Source: Rippkaea orientalis PCC 8801 | Lineage (GTDB): Bacteria; Cyanobacteriota; Cyanobacteriia; Cyanobacteriales; Microcystaceae | DNA: 64,000 bases | Reading direction: 5' to 3' | NCBI RefSeq assembly: GCF_000021805.1 | Contig: NC_011726.1 | Coordinates: forward strand, 744,001 to 808,000 | In this document: positions 56,504 through 64,000 of the stretch, in pieces | How the letters are laid out: each line of letters opens with the position of its first letter | Position numbering within the stretch: position 1 is the stretch's first letter | The notes under the pieces: model-generated | The model's database searches: none | Told to the model about the DNA's origin: nothing | What the model saw: only the letters and a program-made list of their open reading frames with translations | Made by a program: the position numbers and the translations under genes

Positions 56504-58087
56504 ATGGCAAAAAAACTAGGTTTTACCAGTCAACTAAGAGAAGCATTTTTAGGATTAATTTCCCAAAAAACTGGTTTGGAAATTCGCAAGCAAAATCAAG
56601 ATGTTTTACAAGAAAATATTTTAGCTAGAACTCAAACCCTGAAATTACACACTGTAGAAGACTACTATCATCTTTTGACTTCTGAAACAGTTCAAAGTCA
56701 GAAAGAATGGAAACAATTAATTACTTTACTAACCAATAATGAAAGCTATTTTTTCCGTGATCTGGGTCAATTTAAACTGCTCCGTAATACGATTTTACCT
56801 GAGCTGATTGAACGTAATCAAAGGACTAAAATACTACGAATCTGTAGTGCGGGATGTTCCACTGGACCTGAACCCTATTCGTTAGCAATTTTACTCAAAG
56901 AACTAATTCCTAATTGGCAACAATGGAACTTGTTTATTTTAGGGGTTGATCTTAGTCAAGATGCGTTAGAAATTGCCAAAACAGCTTGTTATAGTTCTTG
57001 GTCATTCAGGAAAGTTGATTATTCAATTCAAGACAAATATTTTAACAAGATTGGGGAGCAATATTATCTTAATGATGAGATAAAAAAAATGCTGACGTTC
57101 AAACAATGTAACTTAGTTCAAGATCCCTTTTGGGAAAGTTCTTACGGACTCTCTAATATGGATTTAATTATCTGTCGAAATGTTTTTATTTATTTTAGTC
57201 AACCTACCATTGCTAAAATTTTAGATAAATTCTATTACTGTTTACAACCTTTAGGCTATCTCATGACCGGTCATGCTGAAATTACCAGTAACAATGATAC
57301 GATTAAAAAATTTCAGTCTAAACTATTTCCAGAATCGGTTATTTATCAAAAAGTTAAAAATAAAGTAGGTAGTGAATTATCAATTAATTCATCTTCTGAA
57401 GTTGAGAAAATCACTCAAAATAAATGCCAAGTAGAAAAGTTACAAAATCAGTTGAATAATAGCCTTTTAAACTCCGCAAATAAAGATTCAAAAAAAATCG
57501 CTATTTACACTAAACAAGATGGAGAAAAAAACAAGTTCAGTTATAAAATTTTGACCACAACAAAAGAGAATATATCTCAGGCAATTGAAGAAGTGAACGA
57601 AATTGACTTGCTTGAGGAAGTTAAACAATTAATTGAGCAAAAGAATTACAGTTTTTCCATTAAAAAACTTCACAAAATTTTAGAAAAATATCCTAACAGT
57701 TTTGCAGCAAATTATTTAATGGCTGAAATTTATGCTAACTTAGGTAAATACGAGGAAGCTATTGATTATTGTCATCAAGCAACCACGATTGATAGTTTAG
57801 CTGTGACTCCCCATCATTTATTAGTCCAAATTGCCGAAGAACGGGGAGAACTCGAAGAAGCAAAACGCTTATTAAGAAAAATTATTTATCTCGAACCCTA
57901 CTCTGTTGCTGCCTATTTAAACTTAGCTAATATTTATCAACAAACAAATCATCAAGAAAAAGCCCAAAAAACCAGAAAAAATGCCCTCAAAGTTCTGCAA
58001 AAATTATCTCCAGATACAACTATTCCAGAACTAGGAAATAAAACCGTTCAAGACTGTATTATTGAGATTACAAACTTGACTAATTAA
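56504..58087 (+). CDS. cheR: CheR methyltransferase with C-terminal TPRs
   Basis: The start is ATG 56504 (MAKKLGFTSQLREAFLGLI), right after the cheB stop and with AGGG upstream; a start at 56480 would overlap cheB. It has 527 aa. The CheR core includes NNESYFFRDLGQFKLL, RICSAGCSTGPEPYSLAILL (SAM binding) and DLIICRNVFIYFSQPTIAK. A Lys/Asn-rich linker (about 295-370) leads to two or three TPRs (FAANYLMAEIYANLGKYEEA, VAAYLNLANIYQQTN). TPR-bearing CheR proteins form a known subclass, the repeats probably binding receptors or partners. Confidence 0.95.
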   Translation: MAKKLGFTSQLREAFLGLISQKTGLEIRKQNQDVLQENILARTQTLKLHTVEDYYHLLTSETVQSQKEWKQLITLLTNNESYFFRDLGQFKLLRNTILPELIERNQRTKILRICSAGCSTGPEPYSLAILLKELIPNWQQWNLFILGVDLSQDALEIAKTACYSSWSFRKVDYSIQDKYFNKIGEQYYLNDEIKKMLTFKQCNLVQDPFWESSYGLSNMDLIICRNVFIYFSQPTIAKILDKFYYCLQPLGYLMTGHAEITSNNDTIKKFQSKLFPESVIYQKVKNKVGSELSINSSSEVEKITQNKCQVEKLQNQLNNSLLNSANKDSKKIAIYTKQDGEKNKFSYKILTTTKENISQAIEEVNEIDLLEEVKQLIEQKNYSFSIKKLHKILEKYPNSFAANYLMAEIYANLGKYEEAIDYCHQATTIDSLAVTPHHLLVQIAEERGELEEAKRLLRKIIYLEPYSVAAYLNLANIYQQTNHQEKAQKTRKNALKVLQKLSPDTTIPELGNKTVQDCIIEITNLTN

Positions 58088-58132
58088 CCTTATTTTCAAT
58101 TATTGAAATATCCATTAGTAGGACCATAGACT

Positions 58133-59230
58133 ATGAATGAAATACCTGAAACATCCTATACTATTTTCACCTTCAATAATCTACTTTATGCAGTAGAAAC
58201 AATTTTTATTGAACAAATGTTTTATTTGCCTGAATTAACCCCTATTCCTGAATCTCCTCCTGATATTATTGGGGTGGTTAATGTCCGAGGAGAAATTATC
58301 CCTATCATGGACTTAAATCGTCGTTTTGGCTATCGTTCTTCCGAGGAGTATCAATTAAGCGATAGTATTATTATTTTAAGGTGGGCAACCTTACAAGTCG
58401 GAATTATTGTTAATACAATCAAGCAAGTTATTAATATTTTACCCGATGAAATTACCTCACAACTATCTTACGATCAACCCCTCATTAAAAACGAGGAAAA
58501 AAACTTCATTGATGGGATAGTAAGCAGAGAAAATGATCTGATTTTACTACTCAATTTAGAAAATATACTAAGGTATATTGATTCTCAGTCACTACAGATT
58601 AATAAAGAGAATTTAACCGAAGAAAAATATAATTTATATTTGCAAGATGACCTAGGAAAACCAGAAAATGAATCTCCTCTAAAATCCTCCGTTTTTTGTC
58701 CTAATGCAACCATTTATGAACGAGATATTTTGCTACAAAGAGCAATTAATCTCACAAAAGTTACAAGACAGAAAAAAGTCACAGAAACTAAACCAATTGC
58801 CGTTATTATCTTAAATAATGAGCGATTTGGGGTTGATTTAACCCTAGTACGAGAGTTGACTCAGATTGGAAAAATTACCACCATTCCCTGTACTCCTGCT
58901 TATATTATAGGTAATATGAATTTTCGGGGAGAAATCCTTACCTTAATTGATATTAAAGGGTTTCTTAGTCTTCCGCTACAATCCCTTATTCCTAAGTCTA
59001 TAATTATGATTATAGAAATTCAAGGAGTTAGACTTGGAATTACTATTGATGATGTCTATGATGTCATTTTATTAAACCCTAAAAAAATTCTCTCTAATTC
59101 AACTAAATTTCCTAGTATTAACGAAAATTATTTAGAGGGGGTAGTTTATGATCACAATAAAATGATGCCTATCTTAAATTTACCAGTTCTTTTTTCTCAG
59201 GAAAAACTCTTGTTAGAAGAGGCAGTTTAG
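58133..59230 (+). CDS. Tandem double CheW-domain adaptor
   Basis: A 365-aa protein with two CheW domains. Copy 1 at about 8-150 contains FTFNNLLYAVETIFIEQMF and PPDIIGVVNVRGEIIPIMDL. Copy 2 at about 220-360 contains VIILNNERFGVDLTLVREL and PAYIIGNMNFRGEILTLIDI. The linker of about 55 residues is charged. Two CheW units in one chain could bridge two kinase or receptor molecules in an array. It is the last gene of the operon, 45 nt after cheR. Confidence 0.93.
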   Translation: MNEIPETSYTIFTFNNLLYAVETIFIEQMFYLPELTPIPESPPDIIGVVNVRGEIIPIMDLNRRFGYRSSEEYQLSDSIIILRWATLQVGIIVNTIKQVINILPDEITSQLSYDQPLIKNEEKNFIDGIVSRENDLILLLNLENILRYIDSQSLQINKENLTEEKYNLYLQDDLGKPENESPLKSSVFCPNATIYERDILLQRAINLTKVTRQKKVTETKPIAVIILNNERFGVDLTLVRELTQIGKITTIPCTPAYIIGNMNFRGEILTLIDIKGFLSLPLQSLIPKSIIMIIEIQGVRLGITIDDVYDVILLNPKKILSNSTKFPSINENYLEGVVYDHNKMMPILNLPVLFSQEKLLLEEAV

Positions 59231-59293
59231 ATTCAATAAAGAAAGATTGGTTACAGTTTTGATAATTACTAGACAATCACAGAGTCAATACTT

Positions 59294-59637
59294 ATGATGC
59301 TAATTACTGTCAGTGAAAACCAGTTAACCTTAACTCCTGGAAATCAGGTTATTTTTCCTAATCAAACTTGGGACGATTATGAAAAATTGCTGAATTTACG
59401 TCAAGAAAAAACCTATCCTAAACTCTATTTTAATAGCCAAACCCAAGAAATTCGGCTTATGTCTCCTTCACCCAGTCACGGAAATCGAATTTATACCTTA
59501 ACAAATTTAGTCGCAATTATCTTAAATAAACAAGCAAAAGATTGGCAATGTTTTGACCCCATTACGTTGAATTAGGGTGGACTCAAGGAGCAAGTGTTGC
59601 CTTACGTCAATTTGAAGCGTTAGATGATTTAAGTTGA
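59294..59637 (+). pseudogene. Uma2-family nuclease gene with internal deletion
   Basis: Frame 1 (59294-59575) encodes 93 residues of a Uma2/DUF820 start: WDDYEKLLNLRQEKTYPKLY, then RLMSPSPSHGNRIYTLTNLV, breaking off at CFDPITLN. Shifting frame just before the TAG gives ELGWTQGASVALRQFEALDD up to a TGA at 59635-59637, which is the normal C-terminal tail of this ~190-aa family. The middle part with the PD-(D/E)XK core is missing, so the gene is dead. Confidence 0.7.
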
Positions 59638-59747
59638 ATTTTTGATGACTAAAAAAAGCAACAAACCCCAAGAGAAGCCATCAAAATCAAAATAATTGTT
59701 AAATTTTGTTAAAATAACAGCTAATCAGCACAGCAACGACAAAAGCT

Positions 59748-61241
59748 ATGGTAACTCAGATTAGTCAACCCGAAAAAATAAGTCCAGATACCCAACTCTT
59801 CACCGAAGAAGCAACCTTTCAATGGACAAAACAATGGTATCCCATCGCCGTTATCGAATTTCTTGATCCGTCCCGTCCTCACCCTGTACAATTATTAGGG
59901 AAAGAATTGGTTTTGTGGCGCGATCGCAACAATCAATGGCGTTGCTTTGAAGATCGCTGTCCCCATCGGTTAGTCCCCCTTTCAGAAGGTCGTGTCGAAG
60001 CAGACGGAACGCTACTGTGTGCTTACCATGCTTGGCGGTTTGACGAAACCGGAAAATGTGTTAGTATACCCCAATCCAAAGATAAAGACACAGAAAACCA
60101 GCATTTAAACAATCCTAGATCCTGTGCGATCGCCTATCCCACCCAAGAACAACAAGGGTTACTTTGGGTCTGGCCAGAGTCAGGAGATCAAGCAGAACAA
60201 GAAAGCCAAAGCAGAAAACCGCGTCTTATCCCCGAACTAGAAGAAAAATCCGATAAAGTCGTCAAACTGTTTTGGTATGTGCGAGATATGCCCTTTGGGT
60301 GGGATTATTTTATGGAAAACGTCTGCGACCCTGCCCATGTTCCCGTCTCTCACCATGGTATGATGGGAAGTCGCTACAAAGACGCAAAATACTATAATAT
60401 GATTCGGGAACGGGAAATATCGACCCAAAATGGCTTTGCCTTTTCCCTCGAACCCGTTGCCCCCACCATCGAAAAAGCCGTCCACGACTTCCAACCCCCC
60501 TGTCTGATGAAAATTTCCTCCAGCTTCAAAGACGGGGCTAAATTTATCCTAGCCTTGTATGTCAGTCCCACTCGGCCAGGATGGTGTCGTCACATTGGCT
60601 GCCAAATACTCGTCAAAAGCAACGAAGGAAAAACCCCCAAAGGACTAGCCTTTTTTGCCCTTCCCATGCCAACCTGGCTAGGTCATATCTTAGCATCTTC
60701 CTTCTTACATCAAGATCTTGTCTTCCTCCACTACCAAGAGAAAATTATCGCACGACAAGGAACACAAAACTGGTTATCCGCCGTTTATACCCCCAACCCC
60801 CAAGATAAAATGGTCATTACCCTGCGTAAATGGCTAGAAAAACGGGCAGGAGGCGGCATTCCTTGGGCAGAAGGTACTAACCCAGAACTTCCCCCACCTC
60901 AACGGGATAAACAACAATTATTTGATGTCTGGTCAACCCATACCCAACATTGTCGCGTCTGTCAGGATGCCCTCAAAAATATTAACCGTACTCGCCTTTT
61001 TGCCTATATCGGGGCAGGAGTTTGCCTACTTTTTGCAGTGATTTTAGATGCTAGAATGGTAGCGATGACCCTAGGATCACAAAGTTTAAAAGAGGTGGGT
61101 TCCTGGCTAATGATCCCCCCTTCTGGGGCATTTTGGGGAGCGATCGTCGGGGCAATTATTTTAGCCCTAGGAGGATACTACCTGAAAAAACTAAGCCGAC
61201 TCTTCTATGTCTATGAATTTGGACATAGCCAAAATGATTGA
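59748..61241 (+). CDS. Pheophorbide-a-oxygenase-type Rieske non-heme iron protein
   Basis: A 497-aa protein. The Rieske [2Fe-2S] centre has CPHRLVPLSEG and CAYHAWRFDETG; the mononuclear iron site is in NVCDPAHVPVSHHG. A C-terminal CxxC (HCRVCQDALKNI) and two membrane helices (about 418-440 and 455-480) complete the layout of PaO/Tic55/PTC52-like proteins. The family acts on chlorophyll breakdown or precursor products or translocon components in plants; cyanobacterial homologues are less well defined. Membrane-bound, with tetrapyrrole as a possible substrate. Confidence 0.9.
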   Translation: MVTQISQPEKISPDTQLFTEEATFQWTKQWYPIAVIEFLDPSRPHPVQLLGKELVLWRDRNNQWRCFEDRCPHRLVPLSEGRVEADGTLLCAYHAWRFDETGKCVSIPQSKDKDTENQHLNNPRSCAIAYPTQEQQGLLWVWPESGDQAEQESQSRKPRLIPELEEKSDKVVKLFWYVRDMPFGWDYFMENVCDPAHVPVSHHGMMGSRYKDAKYYNMIREREISTQNGFAFSLEPVAPTIEKAVHDFQPPCLMKISSSFKDGAKFILALYVSPTRPGWCRHIGCQILVKSNEGKTPKGLAFFALPMPTWLGHILASSFLHQDLVFLHYQEKIIARQGTQNWLSAVYTPNPQDKMVITLRKWLEKRAGGGIPWAEGTNPELPPPQRDKQQLFDVWSTHTQHCRVCQDALKNINRTRLFAYIGAGVCLLFAVILDARMVAMTLGSQSLKEVGSWLMIPPSGAFWGAIVGAIILALGGYYLKKLSRLFYVYEFGHSQND

Positions 61242-61264
61242 TGGTGAGGGATTGCCAACCCGTA

Positions 61265-61285
61265 GGATGCGTTCCCAACGCATCC
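61265..61285. repeat. Palindromic repeat after the Rieske oxygenase gene
   Basis: GGATGCGTT-CCC-AACGCATCC, preceded by CCCGTA. It is another member of the dispersed palindromes and could also form a hairpin at the transcript end. Confidence 0.65.
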
Positions 61286-61329
61286 GACAGACAAGCACAA
61301 TTTAACAATCATTTCAGTGTAAAATTACT

Positions 61330-61357
61330 TAACAATTGCTCCGATCGCTATACGATA
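61330..61357 (+). promoter_or_regulatory. Candidate promoter of the EF-G paralogue gene
   Basis: TTAACA (61330-61335) and TACGAT (61352-61357) spaced by 16 nt fit a sigma-70-type promoter. It would give a leader of about 120 nt containing the hairpin at 61395-61410. Confidence 0.35.
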
Positions 61358-61394
61358 GACATAAAGGAGATATCCAAAGTTCCGAAAGGGTAAG

Positions 61395-61412
61395 AACCCG
61401 CCGTCGGGTTTT
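61395..61412 (+). promoter_or_regulatory. Leader hairpin before the EF-G gene
   Basis: AACCCG-CCGT-CGGGTT followed by TT is a short, strong stem about 70 nt before the start codon. It may be a leader or attenuator element; the T-run is too short for a sure terminator. Confidence 0.3.
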
Positions 61413-61481
61413 GGCGACACAAACAAAAGCCATCACCACCCAATCACAATCGTCAGACCGAACACCTAAACTAGAGTCAAT

Positions 61482-63569
61482 ATGAAGAAAGACCTTACTC
61501 GTTACCGCAATATCGGCATCTTCGCCCACGTCGATGCTGGAAAAACCACCACAACTGAACGAATCCTCAAATTAACTGGTAAGATTCATAAAATCGGCGA
61601 AGTCCATGAAGGCGCAGCCACCACAGACTTCATGGAACAGGAACAGGAACGGGGGATCACCATTCAGTCCGCCGCTACCTCTTGCTTCTGGAAAGACCAC
61701 CAACTTAACATTATTGACACACCAGGGCACGTTGACTTCACCATCGAGGTATATCGTTCCCTCAAAGTACTTGACGGCGGTATCGGGGTTTTTTGCGGGT
61801 CAGGAGGGGTAGAACCTCAGTCCGAAACCAACTGGCGTTATGCCAATGACTCTAAGGTCGCTCGGATTATTTATGTTAACAAACTCGATCGCACCGGAGC
61901 CGATTTTTTCTCCGTTGTCAAGCAAGTTGAAGATATTTTGGCCGCCAAACCCCTCGTGATGGTTCTACCCATTGGCATCGAAACCGAATTTCGTGGTGTC
62001 GTTGACCTGCTGACCCGCAAAGCTTGGATCTGGGATGACTCTGGCGATCCGATGAACTACACAGTCCAAGAAGTTCCCGCCGATATGGTCGATCAAGTCG
62101 AAGAATATCGGGAAAAACTGATCGAAACCGCCGTCGAACAAGACGACGCGATCATGGAGAAGTATCTCGAAGGGGAAGAACTCGAAATTGACGAGATCAA
62201 GCAGTGTATCCGTAAAGGAACCCGTGATATGTCCTTTTTCCCCACCTACTGCGGATCTTCGTTCAAAAACAAAGGGGTACAATTAGTCCTCGATGCAGTG
62301 GTAGACTACTTACCCAACCCCACGGAAGTTAAACCCCAACCGGAAGTTGACCTCGAAGGGAATGAAACGGGAACCTTTGCGATCGTTGACCCAGAAAAAC
62401 CCCTCCGCGCTCTGGCCTTCAAGATCATGGATGATAAGTATGGAGCCCTAACCTTCACTCGCTTGTATTCAGGGACGTTATCCAAGGGAGATACCGTTTT
62501 AAACACCGCCACGGGTAAAACCGAACGGATCAGCCGTTTAGTGGAAATGCACGCCAACTCCCGCGAAGAAATTGAGTCAGCGCAAGCAGGAGATATTGTG
62601 GCGATCGTCGGGATGAAGAACGTTCAAACTGGCCATACGCTGTGTGACCCCAAATTCCCCGCGACCCTAGAACCCATGGTCTTCCCTGATCCTGTGATCT
62701 CTATGTCGGTATTTCCCAAGAAGAAAGGGGATAACGAAAAGATGGGGATGGCTTTGAGTAAGATGGTGCAGGAAGATCCTTCTTTTTATGTGGAAACCGA
62801 CCAAGAAAGCGGTGAAACCATTATTAAAGGAATGGGAGAACTTCACCTCGATATTAAGGTCGATATCCTCAAACGTACCCACGGCGTTGAAGTGGAAGTC
62901 GGTAAACCCCAGGTGGCCTACCGTGAGTCCATTACCAAGACGGTTGCCGACAGCTACACCCACAAGAAACAATCTGGCGGTTCGGGTCAATTTGGTAAGA
63001 TCGACTATATCGTTGAACCTGGCGAACCGGGTAGCGGTTTCGTCTTCGAGTCTAAGGTGACAGGGGGTAACGTCCCCAGAGAATATTGGCCGGCTGTCCA
63101 GAAGGGGTTTCAAAGCAGCATCGATAAAGGCGTTTTGGCCGGTTTCCCTTGCGTTGACCTCAAAGTGACCCTAACCGATGGTGGCTTCCACCCGGTGGAC
63201 TCCTCTGCGATCGCCTTTGAAATTGCCGCTAAGGCCGGTTATCGTCAGTCTATCCCCAAAGCCGGTCCTCAATTACTTGAACCCATCATGAACGTGGATG
63301 TATTCACCCCAGAAGATTACATGGGGGATGTTATTGGGGATCTCAACCGTCGTCGGGGAATGATTAAATCTCAAAATTCTACCCCAATGGGAGCTCGTAT
63401 TAAGGCCGATGTCCCCTTAAGTGAGATGTTTGGCTATATTGGAGACTTACGGACGATGACTTCAGGTCGGGGTCAATTTTCCATGGAGTTTTCCCATTAT
63501 GCACCTTGTCCGAGTAATGTCGCTGAAGAGGTCATTAAAGAAGCCAAAGAACGTCAAGCCGCTTCTTAA
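61482..63569 (+). CDS. fusA: Elongation factor G paralogue
   Basis: A 695-aa full-length translational GTPase: G1 [16 protein letters not shown]3 DTPGHVDF, G4 [10 protein letters not shown], and EF-G domains II-V ([44 protein letters not shown]). It is not next to rpsL, rpsG and tufA. The [18 protein letters not shown] stretch, in place of the usual GGVQPQ-type sequence, marks it as the additional cyanobacterial EF-G (Synechocystis sll1098-like) rather than the str-operon copy. Translocation on the ribosome is expected; a special role is not shown. Confidence 0.95.
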   Translation: MKKDLTRYRNIGIFAHVDAGKTTTTERILKLTGKIHKIGEVHEGAATTDFMEQEQERGITIQSAATSCFWKDHQLNIIDTPGHVDFTIEVYRSLKVLDGGIGVFCGSGGVEPQSETNWRYANDSKVARIIYVNKLDRTGADFFSVVKQVEDILAAKPLVMVLPIGIETEFRGVVDLLTRKAWIWDDSGDPMNYTVQEVPADMVDQVEEYREKLIETAVEQDDAIMEKYLEGEELEIDEIKQCIRKGTRDMSFFPTYCGSSFKNKGVQLVLDAVVDYLPNPTEVKPQPEVDLEGNETGTFAIVDPEKPLRALAFKIMDDKYGALTFTRLYSGTLSKGDTVLNTATGKTERISRLVEMHANSREEIESAQAGDIVAIVGMKNVQTGHTLCDPKFPATLEPMVFPDPVISMSVFPKKKGDNEKMGMALSKMVQEDPSFYVETDQESGETIIKGMGELHLDIKVDILKRTHGVEVEVGKPQVAYRESITKTVADSYTHKKQSGGSGQFGKIDYIVEPGEPGSGFVFESKVTGGNVPREYWPAVQKGFQSSIDKGVLAGFPCVDLKVTLTDGGFHPVDSSAIAFEIAAKAGYRQSIPKAGPQLLEPIMNVDVFTPEDYMGDVIGDLNRRRGMIKSQNSTPMGARIKADVPLSEMFGYIGDLRTMTSGRGQFSMEFSHYAPCPSNVAEEVIKEAKERQAAS

Positions 63570-63599
63570 GGTTGATTGAGTTTGTTCATGGTTAACTTG

Positions 63600-63634
63600 T
63601 TCCTGATCGAGATGTTTTCGGTCAGGAATTTTTT
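63600..63634 (+). terminator. Intrinsic terminator of the EF-G gene
   Basis: TTCCTGA (63600-63606) pairs with TCAGGAA (63622-63628), followed by TTTTTT (63629-63634), 30 nt after the stop. Confidence 0.8.
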
Positions 63635-63636
63635 AT

Positions 63637-64000
63637 TTATTCTGTTTTTTCTGGCGATAAGGCCTTCGATAGCGTGACAAATTGAATTTTCTGATCAATC
63701 ATTGGCTGGAGAAATAAATCTAGCGCATTAACTGTTGCATTCCTATTAGAAACTGTTGCATTGCTATTAAAAACACCATCGTGCATCAAAACAATTCCCT
63801 TACCATGAGAAGCGATAACATCATTAGCGATCGTTTGACTGGTTGATTGTATGCGCCAGTCATTGGTATCCACCGACCAGAGTACACTACTCAGATTGAG
63901 CTTTTTCAAAATAGTGAATGTTATTTGATTTTGAACTCCGTAGGGTGCTCTAAACCATTTCGGGACATGGGTTTCACCGACACATTTCCTAATAGCTTCC
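63637..64000 (-). CDS. Polysaccharide deacetylase (NodB-like), C-terminal part
   Basis: The minus strand is open from 63637 to the window edge, giving 121 codons. Residues near the edge read PKWFRAPYGVQNQ, the NodB motif with the conserved Arg and Pro-Tyr, followed by LWSVDTNDWR and GIVLMHDGV, which supply further metal- and substrate-site residues. The N-terminal part with the first Asp and His ligands lies outside. A 21-bp imperfect tandem repeat (63730-63771) inserts a duplicated heptapeptide (NSNATVS, NRNATVN) near the C terminus. The enzyme would deacetylate chitin-, peptidoglycan- or exopolysaccharide-type chains. Confidence 0.85.
   Translation of the reverse strand, partial: EAIRKCVGETHVPKWFRAPYGVQNQITFTILKKLNLSSVLWSVDTNDWRIQSTSQTIANDVIASHGKGIVLMHDGVFNSNATVSNRNATVNALDLFLQPMIDQKIQFVTLSKALSPEKTE

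Overview
The window is cyanobacterial chromosome. HIP1 octamers (GCGATCGC) recur throughout, and the gene set includes petC/petA of the cytochrome b6f complex, a pheophorbide-a-oxygenase-type Rieske protein, PatA-type response regulators, HmpF and a PEP-CTERM protein. Low GC, many short palindromic intergenic repeats and the mix of genes suggest a unicellular Cyanothece/Crocosphaera/Rippkaea-type organism; the genus is an inference. No tRNA, rRNA or CRISPR array is visible.

Layout. 1-0.25 kb: start of an S9 peptidase. 0.5-7.8 kb: a type IV pilus phototaxis locus, hmpA-hmpB-hmpC-hmpD on the minus strand, divergent from hmpF, with no CheA kinase beside it. 7.8-11.2 kb: an AT-rich accessory patch with a HigBA toxin-antitoxin pair, an unrecognised membrane protein and a PIN toxin with its putative antitoxin. 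11.3-24.4 kb: thrS, an FHA protein, an ABC exporter, small hypotheticals (with a CRP-type palindrome between two of them), an MscS channel with a cyclic-nucleotide domain, a secreted FAD oxidoreductase, a CAP-domain protein and an Fe-S/EF-hand membrane protein. 24.4-32.6 kb: a second MscS channel, a cobalt/nickel ECF transporter lacking its ATPase, a GT21-like glycosyltransferase, a two-gene AAA ATPase + DUF3226 (TOPRIM-type) unit and an RluA-type pseudouridine synthase. 33-43.9 kb: gdhA, an inserted 4.9-kb element, petA/petC, glyA, a small Cys protein and fdhD. 44.3-48.1 kb: a frameshifted, tandemly duplicated secreted alkaline phosphatase with a Pho-box-like upstream region, then a PEP-CTERM protein. 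48.2-59.2 kb: a complete chemosensory cluster (two twin MCPs, CheA-REC, CheB, CheR-TPR, double CheW) divergent from a PatA-type regulator. 59.3-64 kb: a broken Uma2 gene, the PaO-type Rieske protein, an EF-G paralogue and the end of a polysaccharide deacetylase.

The most notable structure is at 34,362-39,296. This 4,935-bp element has perfect 30-bp terminal inverted repeats and an exact 9-bp target duplication (GTTAATAAC). It carries only two genes, a secreted HEAT-repeat protein and a pentapeptide-repeat membrane protein, and no transposase. Removing the element and one target copy restores a 45-bp duplicate of the gdhA 3' end at 44/45 identity, which independently supports the insertion. 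It looks like a transposase-less mobile cassette moved in trans. Two further items deserve attention: the AAA/DUF3226 pair, laid out like known two-gene ATPase-TOPRIM phage-defence systems, and the two chemosensory loci, of which only the second has a kinase.
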